Assembly (NCBI RefSeq): GCF_030297175.1
Contig: NZ_AP028070.1
Span: 930,001 to 994,000, forward strand
DNA length: 64,000 nt
Source: Marinobacter sp. LA51
GTDB taxonomy: Bacteria; Pseudomonadota; Gammaproteobacteria; Pseudomonadales; Oleiphilaceae
Reading direction: 5' to 3'
Of this stretch, positions 56,107 to 64,000 are shown in pieces. The position numbers and the translations under genes were made by a program. The notes under the pieces are model-generated. The model saw nothing but the letters and a program-made list of their open reading frames with translations, was not told the DNA's origin and ran no database searches. The stretch's first letter is position 1, and the number at the start of each line of letters is the position of its first letter.

Positions 56107-56856
56107 GCCCAGGAAGTGGCGGCTGTAGCGAGCGGCCAGATTGTTCACTTCCAGTAAGACCAGTAAATCGGCGCACCGGAACTCCGGATCCCAGCAGGGT
56201 TCGCCGCATACCTTGGCGCCAAGTCGCATGTAGGCCTTGATCAGCGGTGGAATCATGACCGTGCGGGTGTCATCAATAACATGGGTCAGGTGCGGCAGTT
56301 TTCGTTTTGGAAATACCCGGTACTCGTCGTCTGCCAGGTACTCGTGCTGCAGTTGACGGGCGATCCGCCAGGCTTTCAGACCGCCATCGGCCATGCTGAT
56401 GCTTGCACAACCGATCACATAGTCAACCTTGCGGGCCATCAGGTATTCAGCCACGGCCGACCACAGCAACCCTATAGTCGCGCCATTGCGGTAGTCGGGG
56501 TGCACGCAGGTGCGACCCAGTTCGGCGGCGGTGCCCGGCAACTGGTTCAGCGCCGACAGATCAAATTCGCCAGTGGAATAGAAGCCGCCGACCAGTTCGG
56601 TGTTGGCCTGGTGCAGGATGCGGGTAGTCGCTACTAGCTCACCACTGTCACCGTCGGTGACGATCAGATGGTCGCAGACGGCGTCGAAGGAATCGCGGTC
56701 CAGTCCTGGCACCTCGGCGCCCAGGTCGCTGCCGTATTCCTCCGAAAACACCTGGTAGCGCAGACGCTGCGCCGCTTCAATCAAATCGGGGCTGCGGGTG
56801 ATGGCACTGGTCAGGCGACGAGCGCTTCGACGTGGTCTCGCGGTTTGTGCAGTCAT
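56095..56856 (-). CDS. olsB: Ornithine-acyl-ACP N-acyltransferase (OlsB-like)
   Basis: The 253-residue protein is a GNAT-fold acyltransferase of the OlsB/hemolysin-like family: EAAQRLRYQVFSEEYG, ELGRTCVHPDYRNGATIGLLW (acyl-donor site) and the conserved YVIGCASI. OlsB transfers a 3-hydroxyacyl group from ACP to the ornithine amine, the first step of ornithine lipid synthesis. The ATG at 56856 has AAAGAGA upstream. It is followed by olsA on the same strand and preceded by four Pho-box repeats, a coherent P-starvation gene pair. Confidence 0.87.
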   Translation of the reverse strand: MTAQTARPRRSARRLTSAITRSPDLIEAAQRLRYQVFSEEYGSDLGAEVPGLDRDSFDAVCDHLIVTDGDSGELVATTRILHQANTELVGGFYSTGEFDLSALNQLPGTAAELGRTCVHPDYRNGATIGLLWSAVAEYLMARKVDYVIGCASISMADGGLKAWRIARQLQHEYLADDEYRVFPKRKLPHLTHVIDDTRTVMIPPLIKAYMRLGAKVCGEPCWDPEFRCADLLVLLEVNNLAARYSRHFLGKAS

Positions 56857-56890
56857 GGCATGGTCTCTTTTGTGTCCATTTCCCGACAAG

Positions 56891-56944
56891 CCTATGAAGC
56901 CGGTGTGACACACCCATGACGAGGGAGTGACGTCTGTATGACAG
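56891..56944 (-). promoter_or_regulatory. Quadruple Pho-box array and -10 for olsBA
   Basis: Four reverse-strand heptamers, CTGTCAT (56938-56944), ACGTCAC (56927-56933), TCGTCAT (56916-56922) and GTGTCAC (56905-56911), repeat at exactly 11 bases; GTCA is invariant. Eight bases further is CATAGG (56891-56896), a possible -10. PhoB is the likeliest binder; the OmpR-family regulator encoded divergently is an alternative. Confidence 0.72.
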
Positions 56945-57027
56945 GTCGCGATTAGCTGATGCAGGCGAGGCGCTTTGTCACGGGCTGTAACAGAGTCCTG
57001 GTTCCATGTATATTTCTGAATAGCATG

Positions 57028-57033
57028 TATAAT
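57028..57033 (+). promoter_or_regulatory. -10 element of the rstAB-like genes
   Basis: A perfect TATAAT on the forward strand, 71 bases before the response-regulator start, lacks a good -35. CATGTATA occurs twice (57005-57012, 57024-57031) at 19-base spacing around it, perhaps an operator. Confidence 0.4.
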
Positions 57034-57104
57034 TGCTGTTACCGGAGGTTGTCTGTATTGTCGGGCAAACGGTACGACTCACAATTGGAAAAACAAAATC
57101 AGAG

Positions 57105-57842
57105 ATGGATGGCGTGGAACAGACAAACGAAAGTTGGCGAATTCTCATTGTTGAGGACGACGAGCGACTGGCCGAGCTGACCCGTGAGTATCTCGAGAGC
57201 AACGGTCTTCAGGTCTCGCTCGAAACCCACGGTGGTGCGGCAGTTGAGCGCATTCGTAATGAGCAGCCGGATCTGGTGGTCCTGGACTTGATGTTGCCGG
57301 GCGAGGATGGCTTGTCGATCTGCCGTCGGGTGCGTCCGTTCTATTCCGGCCCCATTATCATGCTGACAGCCCGCACCGATGACCTGGACCAGGTCCTTGG
57401 CCTGGAAATGGGGGCGGACGATTACATCGGCAAACCGGCTAAACCGCGCGTGTTGTTGGCTCGCATACGCGCCATGCTGCGCCGTGTGTCGGAAGCCGGG
57501 CAGGCCGCCAGTGACGAAGCCAACGGTGAAGAGCCGGTTCGTTTGCAGTTCAACGACCTGGTAGTTGATCGGTCCATGCGCGAGGCTTGGTTAAGCGATG
57601 CCAGTATCGACCTGACCAGTGCGGAATTCGACCTGCTCTGGTTGTTGGCGAGCAACGCCGGACGGGTGCTGAGCCGCGAGGAAATCTTCACCGCCTTGCG
57701 TGGCATCGAATACGATGGTCAGGATCGCTCTATTGATGTTCGGGTCTCCCGCATCCGGCCAAAGATTGGCGACGATCCCATCCATCCCCGTCGAATCAAA
57801 ACCGTCCGCAGTAAAGGCTACCTCTTTGTAAAGGAAGCCTGA
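57105..57842 (+). CDS. rstA: OmpR-family response regulator (RstA-like)
   Basis: The 245-residue regulator has a receiver domain (acidic E17-D18-D19, phospho-acceptor D61, T88, K110 in DDYIGKPAKP) and a winged-helix OmpR-type C-domain (about 145-243) with LTSAEFDLLWLLA and the SRIRPKIGDD recognition helix. The KPAKPRVLLARIR stretch resembles RstA. An ATG at 57105 is chosen; a GTG at 57114 is possible, and neither has a strong Shine-Dalgarno. It pairs with the downstream kinase and is divergent from olsBA. Confidence 0.87.
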   Translation: MDGVEQTNESWRILIVEDDERLAELTREYLESNGLQVSLETHGGAAVERIRNEQPDLVVLDLMLPGEDGLSICRRVRPFYSGPIIMLTARTDDLDQVLGLEMGADDYIGKPAKPRVLLARIRAMLRRVSEAGQAASDEANGEEPVRLQFNDLVVDRSMREAWLSDASIDLTSAEFDLLWLLASNAGRVLSREEIFTALRGIEYDGQDRSIDVRVSRIRPKIGDDPIHPRRIKTVRSKGYLFVKEA

Positions 57843-57910
57843 CAATTCAGTCTCTGGAGCCGGTGCGATCTCTCTGAAAGGCATCGGCGTTCCGTACCAG
57901 GGTTCATGAC

Positions 57911-59485
57911 ATGCCCCTGATGTTCTTTCTCAAGCTTTATGCGCGCTTTGCCGGCCTGGTGATGCTGGTTCTGGTTGTCTGTGTCGCTCTCTTTGTGGGC
58001 GTCAATTCGGTCAGGTCCCAGTTCTGGCATGAGCGTTTTCCCGAGCCGCTGATGCGCTGGCTCCAGTCCGACCCCGATGCGGCCGAGCGCTATCACTGGC
58101 TCGGTTCACTCTACGATTTCGAAGTGACTTCCGCTGACGAGCTGGCCTTATCTCCGGTAACGCTGGAGCGCCTTGGCTACAATCAGGTTGTCTCCCTGGC
58201 CACCCCCTCTGGCTACCGGATTCTGGCAGCCGGTCCCGATGCCCAAGTGTTGCAGATGGAGTTGGACGATCCGTACCAGGAGGTGGCTGAAGCAGTTGCC
58301 CTGATCGTGCGGTGGCATTTGCGGGCATCCGGCCCGGACGAGCGTGCCAGCATGGCGTCCCAGTTTGCCGAGGCGCTTAATGTTGAGGTGGTGCCGGTGA
58401 ATGATGCCGGCCTGCTCCCATCCGATGAGGTGCTTGAGCGGGTGGCCAGCGATGGCCTGGTGTTTTACCAGCAGGGTCCGATCGGCATGGGGCATGTGCT
58501 GTTGAAGCTCGATGATGGTGAGCTGTTCCGGATTGCCATGCCGCCTCCGTTCACGCCCTGGGCCTGGCCGGTGATTCTGCTGCTGGTAGCGGTGGTCGGT
58601 GGAGTGCTCGCGGTCGCGGTGTTCCTTGGGGTACGTGCCGTCGACAGCAACCTGCGTAAAGTTGAGTCGGTGGCCATTCGCATTGCCCGCGGCGAGATGG
58701 GCGCCCGGGTGGAAACCGGGTCCGGGACCCTGGTTGCCCGCCTCAGTGCCTCTTTTAACGGCATGGCAGAGCACATTCAGCGTCTGGTTAATGTGCAGCG
58801 TGAAATGATTCACGCGGTCTCTCATGAGCTGCGCACGCCAGTCGCCCGCATCCGGTTCGGCGTGCAGATGATTGAGGACTGCCAGGATGAAGGGCGGCTG
58901 CAGAAACAGCTCGAAGGCATCGATGGCGATATCCAGGAACTGGATGAGTTGATTGATGAAATTCTGACCTACGCTCGGCTGGAGCAGGGCGGACCGGTGT
59001 TCTCGTTGCAGGAGGCGTCGGTCACCGATCTGGTTCGGCAAGTGGTGTCAGAGCAGCAACTGATTCGACCGGCATTGAAAATCGAGGCAGATATTGACCC
59101 GACCTCCGAGCAATGGGCCCTTGCCGATGTCGAGCCGCGTTATATCCACCGGGCTGTTCAGAACCTGGTCGGTAATGCTGGACGGTACGCGGCTGGCCGG
59201 GTGCTGGTGCGTTGCAGCATCGACGAGGACAACTGTCGGATTGACGTTGAAGATGACGGCTCCGGGGTTCCAGAGGAAGATTGGGAAAAAGTGTTTACCG
59301 CCTTTGCACGGCTTGATGACAGCCGAACCCGTACTTCTGGCGGATATGGCCTGGGCTTGTCCATTGTCCGGCGCATCCTGTACTGGCATGGCGGGCAGGC
59401 TTTTGTAGGCCGCAGTAACGAGCTGGGTGGGGCGCGTTTCAGCCTGGTGTGGCCGCGTAAGAAGCCGATTGACCCGATTATGTGA
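57911..59485 (+). CDS. rstB: Sensor histidine kinase (RstB-like)
   Basis: The 524-residue kinase has two membrane helices (about 13-32 and 218-241), a ~185-residue periplasmic domain, HAMP, a HisKA domain with H305 (MIHAVSHELRTPVAR) and an HATPase domain with NLVGNAGRYA, DDGSGVP and GGYGLGLSIV. The H-box and its SHELRTPVARIRF neighbourhood match RstB. It follows rstA by 68 bases and ends before a terminator. The signal is unknown. Confidence 0.89.
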   Translation: MPLMFFLKLYARFAGLVMLVLVVCVALFVGVNSVRSQFWHERFPEPLMRWLQSDPDAAERYHWLGSLYDFEVTSADELALSPVTLERLGYNQVVSLATPSGYRILAAGPDAQVLQMELDDPYQEVAEAVALIVRWHLRASGPDERASMASQFAEALNVEVVPVNDAGLLPSDEVLERVASDGLVFYQQGPIGMGHVLLKLDDGELFRIAMPPPFTPWAWPVILLLVAVVGGVLAVAVFLGVRAVDSNLRKVESVAIRIARGEMGARVETGSGTLVARLSASFNGMAEHIQRLVNVQREMIHAVSHELRTPVARIRFGVQMIEDCQDEGRLQKQLEGIDGDIQELDELIDEILTYARLEQGGPVFSLQEASVTDLVRQVVSEQQLIRPALKIEADIDPTSEQWALADVEPRYIHRAVQNLVGNAGRYAAGRVLVRCSIDEDNCRIDVEDDGSGVPEEDWEKVFTAFARLDDSRTRTSGGYGLGLSIVRRILYWHGGQAFVGRSNELGGARFSLVWPRKKPIDPIM

Positions 59486-59632
59486 CCCGCAGCTCAGGGT
59501 CTAACCAGATGTAACAAAGTCGCTACACAACCGCTACGGACGAACGTCACCGATTGGCTAATACTAAGAGTGTAAGGGATGGCTTTTGAGGTTGTAGTTC
59601 TTAGGAACTTTCCTTGTTTCATTCGTCATTTG

Positions 59633-59658
59633 AGGGCCGGTTTTCCGGCCCTTTTTTT
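59633..59658 (+). terminator. Rho-independent terminator after rstB-like gene
   Basis: Perfect 8-bp arms AGGGCCGG / CCGGCCCT with a TTTT loop and a run of seven T (59652-59658). Confidence 0.92.
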
Positions 59659-59741
59659 ATTTTCCCCTCCTTTTTTGTCCCATTCGGTCTCCTCGCATTT
59701 CCACTGCTGCTAGAATCCGTGAAAAACAAACGGAGATCTTT

Positions 59742-61223
59742 ATGACTCGCTACCTGCTTGCCATCGATCAGGGCACTACCAGCTCCCGCGCCATCGTGTT
59801 TGACGACACCGGTGCCAGTGTTGCTTCTGACCAACAGGAGTTTCATCAGCATTTCCCCCGGGACGGCTGGGTTGAGCACGACGCGATTGAGATCTGGGAA
59901 AGTACGCTGGCGGTGTGTCGCAGTGCCCTGGAAAGGTCAAATGTGTCGGCTGCAGACCTGTCGGGCATCGGAATCACCAACCAGCGCGAAACCACGGTGA
60001 TCTGGGAGCGCAGCACTGGCAAGCCCATCTACCACGCCATTGTCTGGCAGGATCGACGCACCGCATCGGTGTGCACAAAGCTCAAGACTGATGGCCATGA
60101 GGATACGGTGGTGGAGAGGACCGGGCTGTTGATCGACCCGTATTTCTCGGCCACGAAAATCGCATGGATTCTCGATAACGTCGAGGGCGCGCGGGCTCGC
60201 GCCGAGACCGGCGAGTTGGCCTTCGGCACCATTGACAGCTGGTTGCTGTGGAATCTGACCGGTGGAGAGTCCCACTGTACTGATGCGACCAATGCTTCTC
60301 GTACTGCGTTGTTCAACATTCACGACCAGGACTGGGACGATAAGCTGCTGGAGCTGTTCCGGGTGCCCCGGTCGTTACTGCCCGAGGTACTGGACAGCGC
60401 CGCCGATTATGGCACTACCCAGGTGGATTGGCTGGGGGCGCCGGTTGCCATTGCCGGCGTTGCCGGCGACCAGCACGCAGCCCTGATCGGGCAGGCGTGC
60501 TTTGAGCCGGGGATGGCGAAGAGCACATACGGCACCGGCTGTTTTCTGATGCTGAATACCGGCGATAAGGCGCTGCGATCGGAAAACCGGTTGCTAACCA
60601 CCATGGCCTACCGCCTTAATGGCAAGCCCTGCTATGCCATGGAGGGCAGCATCTTTGTGGCTGGCGCTGCCATGCAGTGGCTGAGGGATGGCCTGAAGCT
60701 GATCAAACACGCCAGTGAATCGACGGCGCATGCGGAGTCTGTAGGTGTTGAGAATCCGGTGTACCTGGTGCCCGCGTTCACCGGTCTGGGCGCGCCACAC
60801 TGGGACCCGCATGCCCGGGGCGCAATCATGGGGCTGACCCGGGATACCGGAATAGCCGAAATCGTGACGGCCGGTCTTCAGTCCGTGTGTTACCAGACCA
60901 AGGACCTGATTCGGGCCATCCAGAACGACGGCGCCCACCTGAAAACCTTGCGGGTGGATGGCGGTATGGTGGTCAACGACTGGGTGATGCAGTTCCTCGC
61001 CGATATCCTTGATGTCACCGTGGACCGCCCAAAAATCACCGAGACAACTGCTCTGGGCGCGGCCTATCTGGCAGGCCTGCAAACGGGGGTCTACTCCAGT
61101 CTTGAGGAAATCGCCAAACTCTGGGAATGCGAGCGCCGATTCGAGCCGCGCATGGGGCCTTCGCTGCGGGAGTCCCTGTACGCTGGCTGGATCGATGCTG
61201 TTGAGCGAGTCTGCAACGACTGA
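59742..61223 (+). CDS. glpK: Glycerol kinase
   Basis: The 493-residue FGGY kinase phosphorylates glycerol at the expense of ATP. It opens [15 protein letters not shown], has the glycerol-binding [11 protein letters not shown] and [22 protein letters not shown], the STYGTGCF phosphate loop and [13 protein letters not shown]. Length matches the family (about 500). GGAG lies 7 bases before the ATG. No glpF, glpD or glpR is adjacent. It ends 6 bases from the convergent ABC ATPase gene. Confidence 0.96.
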   Translation: MTRYLLAIDQGTTSSRAIVFDDTGASVASDQQEFHQHFPRDGWVEHDAIEIWESTLAVCRSALERSNVSAADLSGIGITNQRETTVIWERSTGKPIYHAIVWQDRRTASVCTKLKTDGHEDTVVERTGLLIDPYFSATKIAWILDNVEGARARAETGELAFGTIDSWLLWNLTGGESHCTDATNASRTALFNIHDQDWDDKLLELFRVPRSLLPEVLDSAADYGTTQVDWLGAPVAIAGVAGDQHAALIGQACFEPGMAKSTYGTGCFLMLNTGDKALRSENRLLTTMAYRLNGKPCYAMEGSIFVAGAAMQWLRDGLKLIKHASESTAHAESVGVENPVYLVPAFTGLGAPHWDPHARGAIMGLTRDTGIAEIVTAGLQSVCYQTKDLIRAIQNDGAHLKTLRVDGGMVVNDWVMQFLADILDVTVDRPKITETTALGAAYLAGLQTGVYSSLEEIAKLWECERRFEPRMGPSLRESLYAGWIDAVERVCND

Positions 61224-61229
61224 CTGCGG

Positions 61230-62303
61230 TCAGGCGTTGCGCTCAAACGCGATGAGGTGATCGGCTTCTACGCGCACGGGGACGTGCTCGCCCAGGTGAA
61301 AATCGAGGTGGCTTCGGAACAGCGCCTCAAACTCGGTGTCCTCCGAGCATCGGAAGCGGTAGAGCGTCGAGGTGCCGGCAAAGGTTTTTTCAACGACTTT
61401 GGGGCGCAGCTCGGAGTCGGCATCATAGACGATATCGTCGGGGCGGATGAGTACATCCACCAGGGTGCCGGCTGACCAGTTGTAGGCCCGGTTGCCGTGA
61501 ATCACACCCAGCTCGGATTCGATGGTATCCGGCCCGAGGGTCTTCCCGGGTACGAAACCGCCCTGGCCAACGAAGCCGGCAACGAAGCGGTTCGAGGGTT
61601 CGTGGTAGAGGTTGTAGGGAACGTCCCACTGCTGGATCTGACCGTCGCGAAGCACCGCGACCTGATCGCACATGGCAAATGCTTCTTGCTGGTCGTGGGT
61701 GACCAGGATGGCGCTGATGCCGAGAGTCTTTAATATATCCCGCACATCGAGGCTTAACCGGCGACGCAGGTCTGCGTCCAGGTTGGAGAAGGGCTCGTCC
61801 AGCAGGATCAGCGTCGGCTCCGGTGCCAGGGCGCGTGCCAGGGCAACGCGCTGTTGCTGGCCACCCGACAACTCGTGCGGGTAGTTGTTGGCCAGATCCT
61901 GCAGGTGCACCACGTCGAGCAGTTCCGCCACTTTCTGATGCTTCTCGGCCTTGGACATGTTGCGCAGGCCGAAGCCGACGTTGTCGGCGATGGTCAGGTG
62001 CGGAAACAGGGCGTAGTCCTGAAACACCATGCCCACCCGGCGTTTCTCCGGCGCCAACGTCCGGCCGGGCAGGCTGATGGCCTGAGAGAGCAGGCTGATC
62101 TCGCCGCTGTTTAGAGGTAGGAAGCCGGCCAGAGCCCGCAAGATGGTGCTCTTGCCGCAGCCGCTGGGCCCCAGCAGACAGCCGATGTCACCATGGCTGA
62201 GTGCAAAGCTGACGTCTCGGACCACGGAGTCACCCCCGTAACCACAGGACAGGTTGTTCACCTCGAGCAGCCAGCCGTCCGGGGAATGGGTGGGAGTATG
62301 CAT
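61230..62303 (-). CDS. ABC transporter ATP-binding protein (FbpC/PotA-type), orphan
   Basis: The 357-residue ATPase has Walker A GPSGCGKS (45-52), the signature LSGGQQQRVALARAL, Walker B LILLDEPFSNLD, the H-loop VTHDQQEA and a C-terminal TOBE-like domain (about 270-357). This layout is typical of iron(III), spermidine or sulfate importers; FbpC-like is the best guess. No permease or binding protein is adjacent in the window. Its start is four bases from the argF stop, so it is co-transcribed with argF. Substrate unknown. Confidence 0.88.
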   Translation of the reverse strand: MHTPTHSPDGWLLEVNNLSCGYGGDSVVRDVSFALSHGDIGCLLGPSGCGKSTILRALAGFLPLNSGEISLLSQAISLPGRTLAPEKRRVGMVFQDYALFPHLTIADNVGFGLRNMSKAEKHQKVAELLDVVHLQDLANNYPHELSGGQQQRVALARALAPEPTLILLDEPFSNLDADLRRRLSLDVRDILKTLGISAILVTHDQQEAFAMCDQVAVLRDGQIQQWDVPYNLYHEPSNRFVAGFVGQGGFVPGKTLGPDTIESELGVIHGNRAYNWSAGTLVDVLIRPDDIVYDADSELRPKVVEKTFAGTSTLYRFRCSEDTEFEALFRSHLDFHLGEHVPVRVEADHLIAFERNA

Positions 62304-62307
62304 GGCA

Positions 62308-63222
62308 TTAGTCCAGCTGATTGAGGATGAGGAACTCCAGCAATGCTTTCTGGGCGTGCAGCCGGTTCTCGGCCTCGTGCCAAACCACTGAACTGGGGTG
62401 TTCCATCATGTCAGCCGAAATTTCCTCGCCACGGTGGGCCGGCAGGCAATGCATGAACAGGGCATCCTTGTCGGCCACCTGCATCAGCGCGGGGCTGATT
62501 TGATAGCTTCGGAAGGCCTGCTCGCGGATCTTCTGTTCTTCTTCCTGGCCCATGGACGCCCACACATCGGTGACTAAAAGGTTGGCCTTGCGCGCCGCTT
62601 CAGCCGGATCCCGGAATAGGGTTACCCGATCGCCATGGGCTTTCAGCAGTTCGGCATCGGGCTCGTAACCTTCCGGGCAGGCAACATTAAGATGGAAGTC
62701 GAACTGCGCTGCCGCATTGACGTAGGAATGACACATGTTGTTGCCGTCGCCAATCCAGGCCACGGTGGCACCGCGAATGCTGCCACGGTGTTCCCGGTAG
62801 GTTTGCATGTCGGCAAGTAGCTGGCACGGGTGAAAATCGTCAGTCAGGGCATTGATGACCGGTGCCCGGGAAGCGGCAGCAAAGCGCTCGACCGTGTCAT
62901 GGGCAAAAGTGCGGATCATCACCGCATCGACCATGCTGGAAATGACAATTGCAGAGTCTTCAATCGGTTCTCCGCGACCCAGTTGGGTGTCTCGGGGTGA
63001 CAGGAACAAGGCCGAGCCGCCCAGCTGCGCCATCCCGGCTTCGAACGACACCCGGGTCCGGGTCGAGGATTTCTCGAAGATCATCGCCAGGACGCGATTC
63101 TTGAGAGTGTCCCGCACCTTGCCTTGATGCCACTCATCCCGGAGTTTGGAGGCATGATCCACCAGGCTTTCCAGCTCGGTGGTGGTCATGTCATTCAGTG
63201 TCAGAAAGTGTCGTGCCGCCAT
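62308..63222 (-). CDS. argF: Ornithine carbamoyltransferase
   Basis: The 304-residue anabolic enzyme makes citrulline from ornithine and carbamoyl phosphate. The STRTR phosphate-binding motif (53-57), HPCQ (131-134) and HCLPAHRG (about 267-274) are all present. AAGGG lies 8 bases before the ATG. It lies upstream of, and 4 bases from, the ABC ATPase gene. Its substrate, ornithine, is also the head-group precursor for OlsB about 5 kb away; a functional link is not implied. Confidence 0.96.
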   Translation of the reverse strand: MAARHFLTLNDMTTTELESLVDHASKLRDEWHQGKVRDTLKNRVLAMIFEKSSTRTRVSFEAGMAQLGGSALFLSPRDTQLGRGEPIEDSAIVISSMVDAVMIRTFAHDTVERFAAASRAPVINALTDDFHPCQLLADMQTYREHRGSIRGATVAWIGDGNNMCHSYVNAAAQFDFHLNVACPEGYEPDAELLKAHGDRVTLFRDPAEAARKANLLVTDVWASMGQEEEQKIREQAFRSYQISPALMQVADKDALFMHCLPAHRGEEISADMMEHPSSVVWHEAENRLHAQKALLEFLILNQLD

Positions 63223-63367
63223 GCATTGGCCCTTATGTCAACGAAGCCCGGCATCACCGGAGTTGGCGAATACGTTGCCTGAAAAAATGGGCCAACAAGT
63301 CTAGCCCTTCGTAGCAGGGATGACAACGCTGTGGCGCCCGGCTGAGGCGGCCAGCGCGGTGCCGTGT

Positions 63368-63397
63368 TTGGTGCGGTCTTCGCTGGACGTGTACAAT
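63368..63397 (+). promoter_or_regulatory. Sigma-70 promoter candidate for grxD
   Basis: TTGGTG (63368-63373), an 18-base spacer and TACAAT (63392-63397), 57 bases before the grxD start. Confidence 0.4.
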
Positions 63398-63453
63398 AGA
63401 CTGCAAGTCCGTTGCCCATTGGCAATTCCGTTTCCGATCAGAGGTGAATGTTC

Positions 63454-63780
63454 ATGGACATTAACGAAACCATCAAGAGCCAGCTCGGCGATAATCCCGT
63501 CATCCTTTACATGAAAGGCAGCCCCCAGGCTCCCCAGTGCGGGTTTTCCGCCAAGACGGTTCAGGCTCTGATGGCCTGTGGCGAGCGCTTCGCATTTGTA
63601 AACATTCTGGACAACCAGGAACTCCGCGAAGCCCTGAAGGTGTACTCCAGCTGGCCAACCTATCCCCAGCTGTACATCAACGGTGAATTGGTAGGTGGCT
63701 GCGACATCGTCCTCGAAATGTCCGAGAGCGGTGAACTGACCAAGATGGTCAAGGACGCTGCCAAGCAGGCCGAAGCCTGA
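63454..63780 (+). CDS. grxD: Monothiol glutaredoxin GrxD
   Basis: The 108-residue monothiol glutaredoxin has the CGFS active site (29-32) with K21 upstream (MKGSPQAPQCGFS), the WPTYPQLY cis-Pro region and GGCDIVLEM. It binds a glutathione-ligated [2Fe-2S] cluster and delivers it in Fe-S assembly. The ATG at 63454 is chosen over one two codons earlier because GAGG lies 9 bases upstream and the family begins at MDI. Confidence 0.95.
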   Translation: MDINETIKSQLGDNPVILYMKGSPQAPQCGFSAKTVQALMACGERFAFVNILDNQELREALKVYSSWPTYPQLYINGELVGGCDIVLEMSESGELTKMVKDAAKQAEA

Positions 63781-63790
63781 TTTGAACGCT

Positions 63791-64000
63791 TCAGAACCGG
63801 TTCGGGGAGAACACCAGTTCAATCTCGAACCGGCTCTGGCCGCCGACCGGAGGCTCCGGATAGGGGCTGGCGGCCAATGATGCGCGGTAAGCCGCATCGT
63901 CAATTCGCTTAAGCCCCGTCGATTTCAGTACTCTCGCCCGTGTCAGGGCACCATTGTTCAGCAACTGCAACTCGATTTCCATTACCAGCCGTTCCGACAG
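63791..64000 (-). CDS. TonB-like C-terminal domain protein (N-terminus beyond window)
   Basis: The reverse strand is open from the stop at 63791 to the window edge, 69 residues. The sequence has the TonB C-terminal pattern: VMEIELQLLNNGALTRARVLKSTG, R-IDDAAYRASLAASPYPEPP and FEIELVFSP. TonB carries proton-motive-force energy to outer-membrane receptors; this protein is more probably one of the TonB-like paralogues. It is convergent with grxD, 10 bases from its stop. Confidence 0.8.
   Translation of the reverse strand: MSERLVMEIELQLLNNGALTRARVLKSTGLKRIDDAAYRASLAASPYPEPPVGGQSRFEIELVFSPNRF

Noticed and set aside
63187..63222. TGTCA repeats at the argF start as a Pho box
   Set aside because: The period is ten bases, not eleven, and the sequence is inside the argF coding region.
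1..64000. Prophage, transposon, integron or CRISPR array
   Set aside because: No integrase, transposase, terminal repeats or regularly spaced repeat array found on either strand.

Overview
The window reads as chromosomal DNA of a marine gammaproteobacterium, most likely Marinobacter or a close relative. This is inferred from GC-rich coding sequence, high protein resemblance to the pseudomonad/oceanospirillad side of the class, and conserved local orders such as TPR lipoprotein-lolB-ispE-tRNA-Gln-prs-rplY-pth-ychF, hemA-prfA-prmC-moeB and minC-minD-minE. I see no insertion sequence, prophage, integrase, rRNA operon or CRISPR array. With start codons corrected, no gene-free stretch exceeds about 260 bases.

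Layout. 1-4.8 kb: the 5' part of an FNR/ANR oxygen-sensing regulator (cut by the window edge) with an FNR box over its own start region, then fabB, an Mpo1-like membrane protein, an AraC-type regulator, the GTPase YlqF/RbgA and a Spy/CpxP-like periplasmic protein. 4.8-15 kb: an RND/MMPL exporter, lipA, metY, a family VIII esterase/beta-lactamase, two small drug-efflux proteins (SMR and PACE), a periplasmic binding protein and a PAS-GAF-GGDEF diguanylate cyclase. 15-26.4 kb: housekeeping translation and cofactor genes with tRNA-Met and tRNA-Gln. 26.4-32.6 kb: a photolyase, then a tight six-gene operon DUF432-like / MscS channel / RimB / RimK / aspartoacylase-like / YjbQ. 32.6-41.3 kb: a TAXI-type TRAP transporter, its DctBD-like two-component system and a Cache chemoreceptor. 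41.3-49 kb: PIN-PhoH, CBS, START and DUF2804 proteins, minCDE preceded by HopJ-like and DUF1244 genes, and SOS-controlled dinB. 49-59.5 kb: a PAP2 phosphatase and GT4 glycosyltransferase pair, an aldo-keto reductase, a CoA-transferase-family protein, an FKBP isomerase, the ornithine-lipid genes olsB-olsA and an RstAB-like two-component system. 59.7-64 kb: glpK, an orphan ABC ATPase, argF, grxD and a cut TonB-like C-terminus.

How the parts fit. Two divergent intergenic regions carry tandem 11-bp-period direct repeats of the Pho-box heptamer. One has three copies (50771-50799) ahead of the GT4-PAP2 pair; the other has four copies (56905-56944) ahead of olsBA. Each array is followed at about one helical turn by a CATAG-type -10. 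This suggests a phosphate-starvation lipid-remodelling module making non-phosphorus glycolipids and ornithine lipids, and I rank it the most interesting signal. The second is a likely sigma-54 promoter with an upstream triple CACCCAT inverted-repeat array in front of the TAXI transporter, whose operon neighbourhood encodes a sigma-54 activator. The third is the MscS-RimB-RimK operon, which joins osmotic-stress sensing to protein-glutamylation enzymes.
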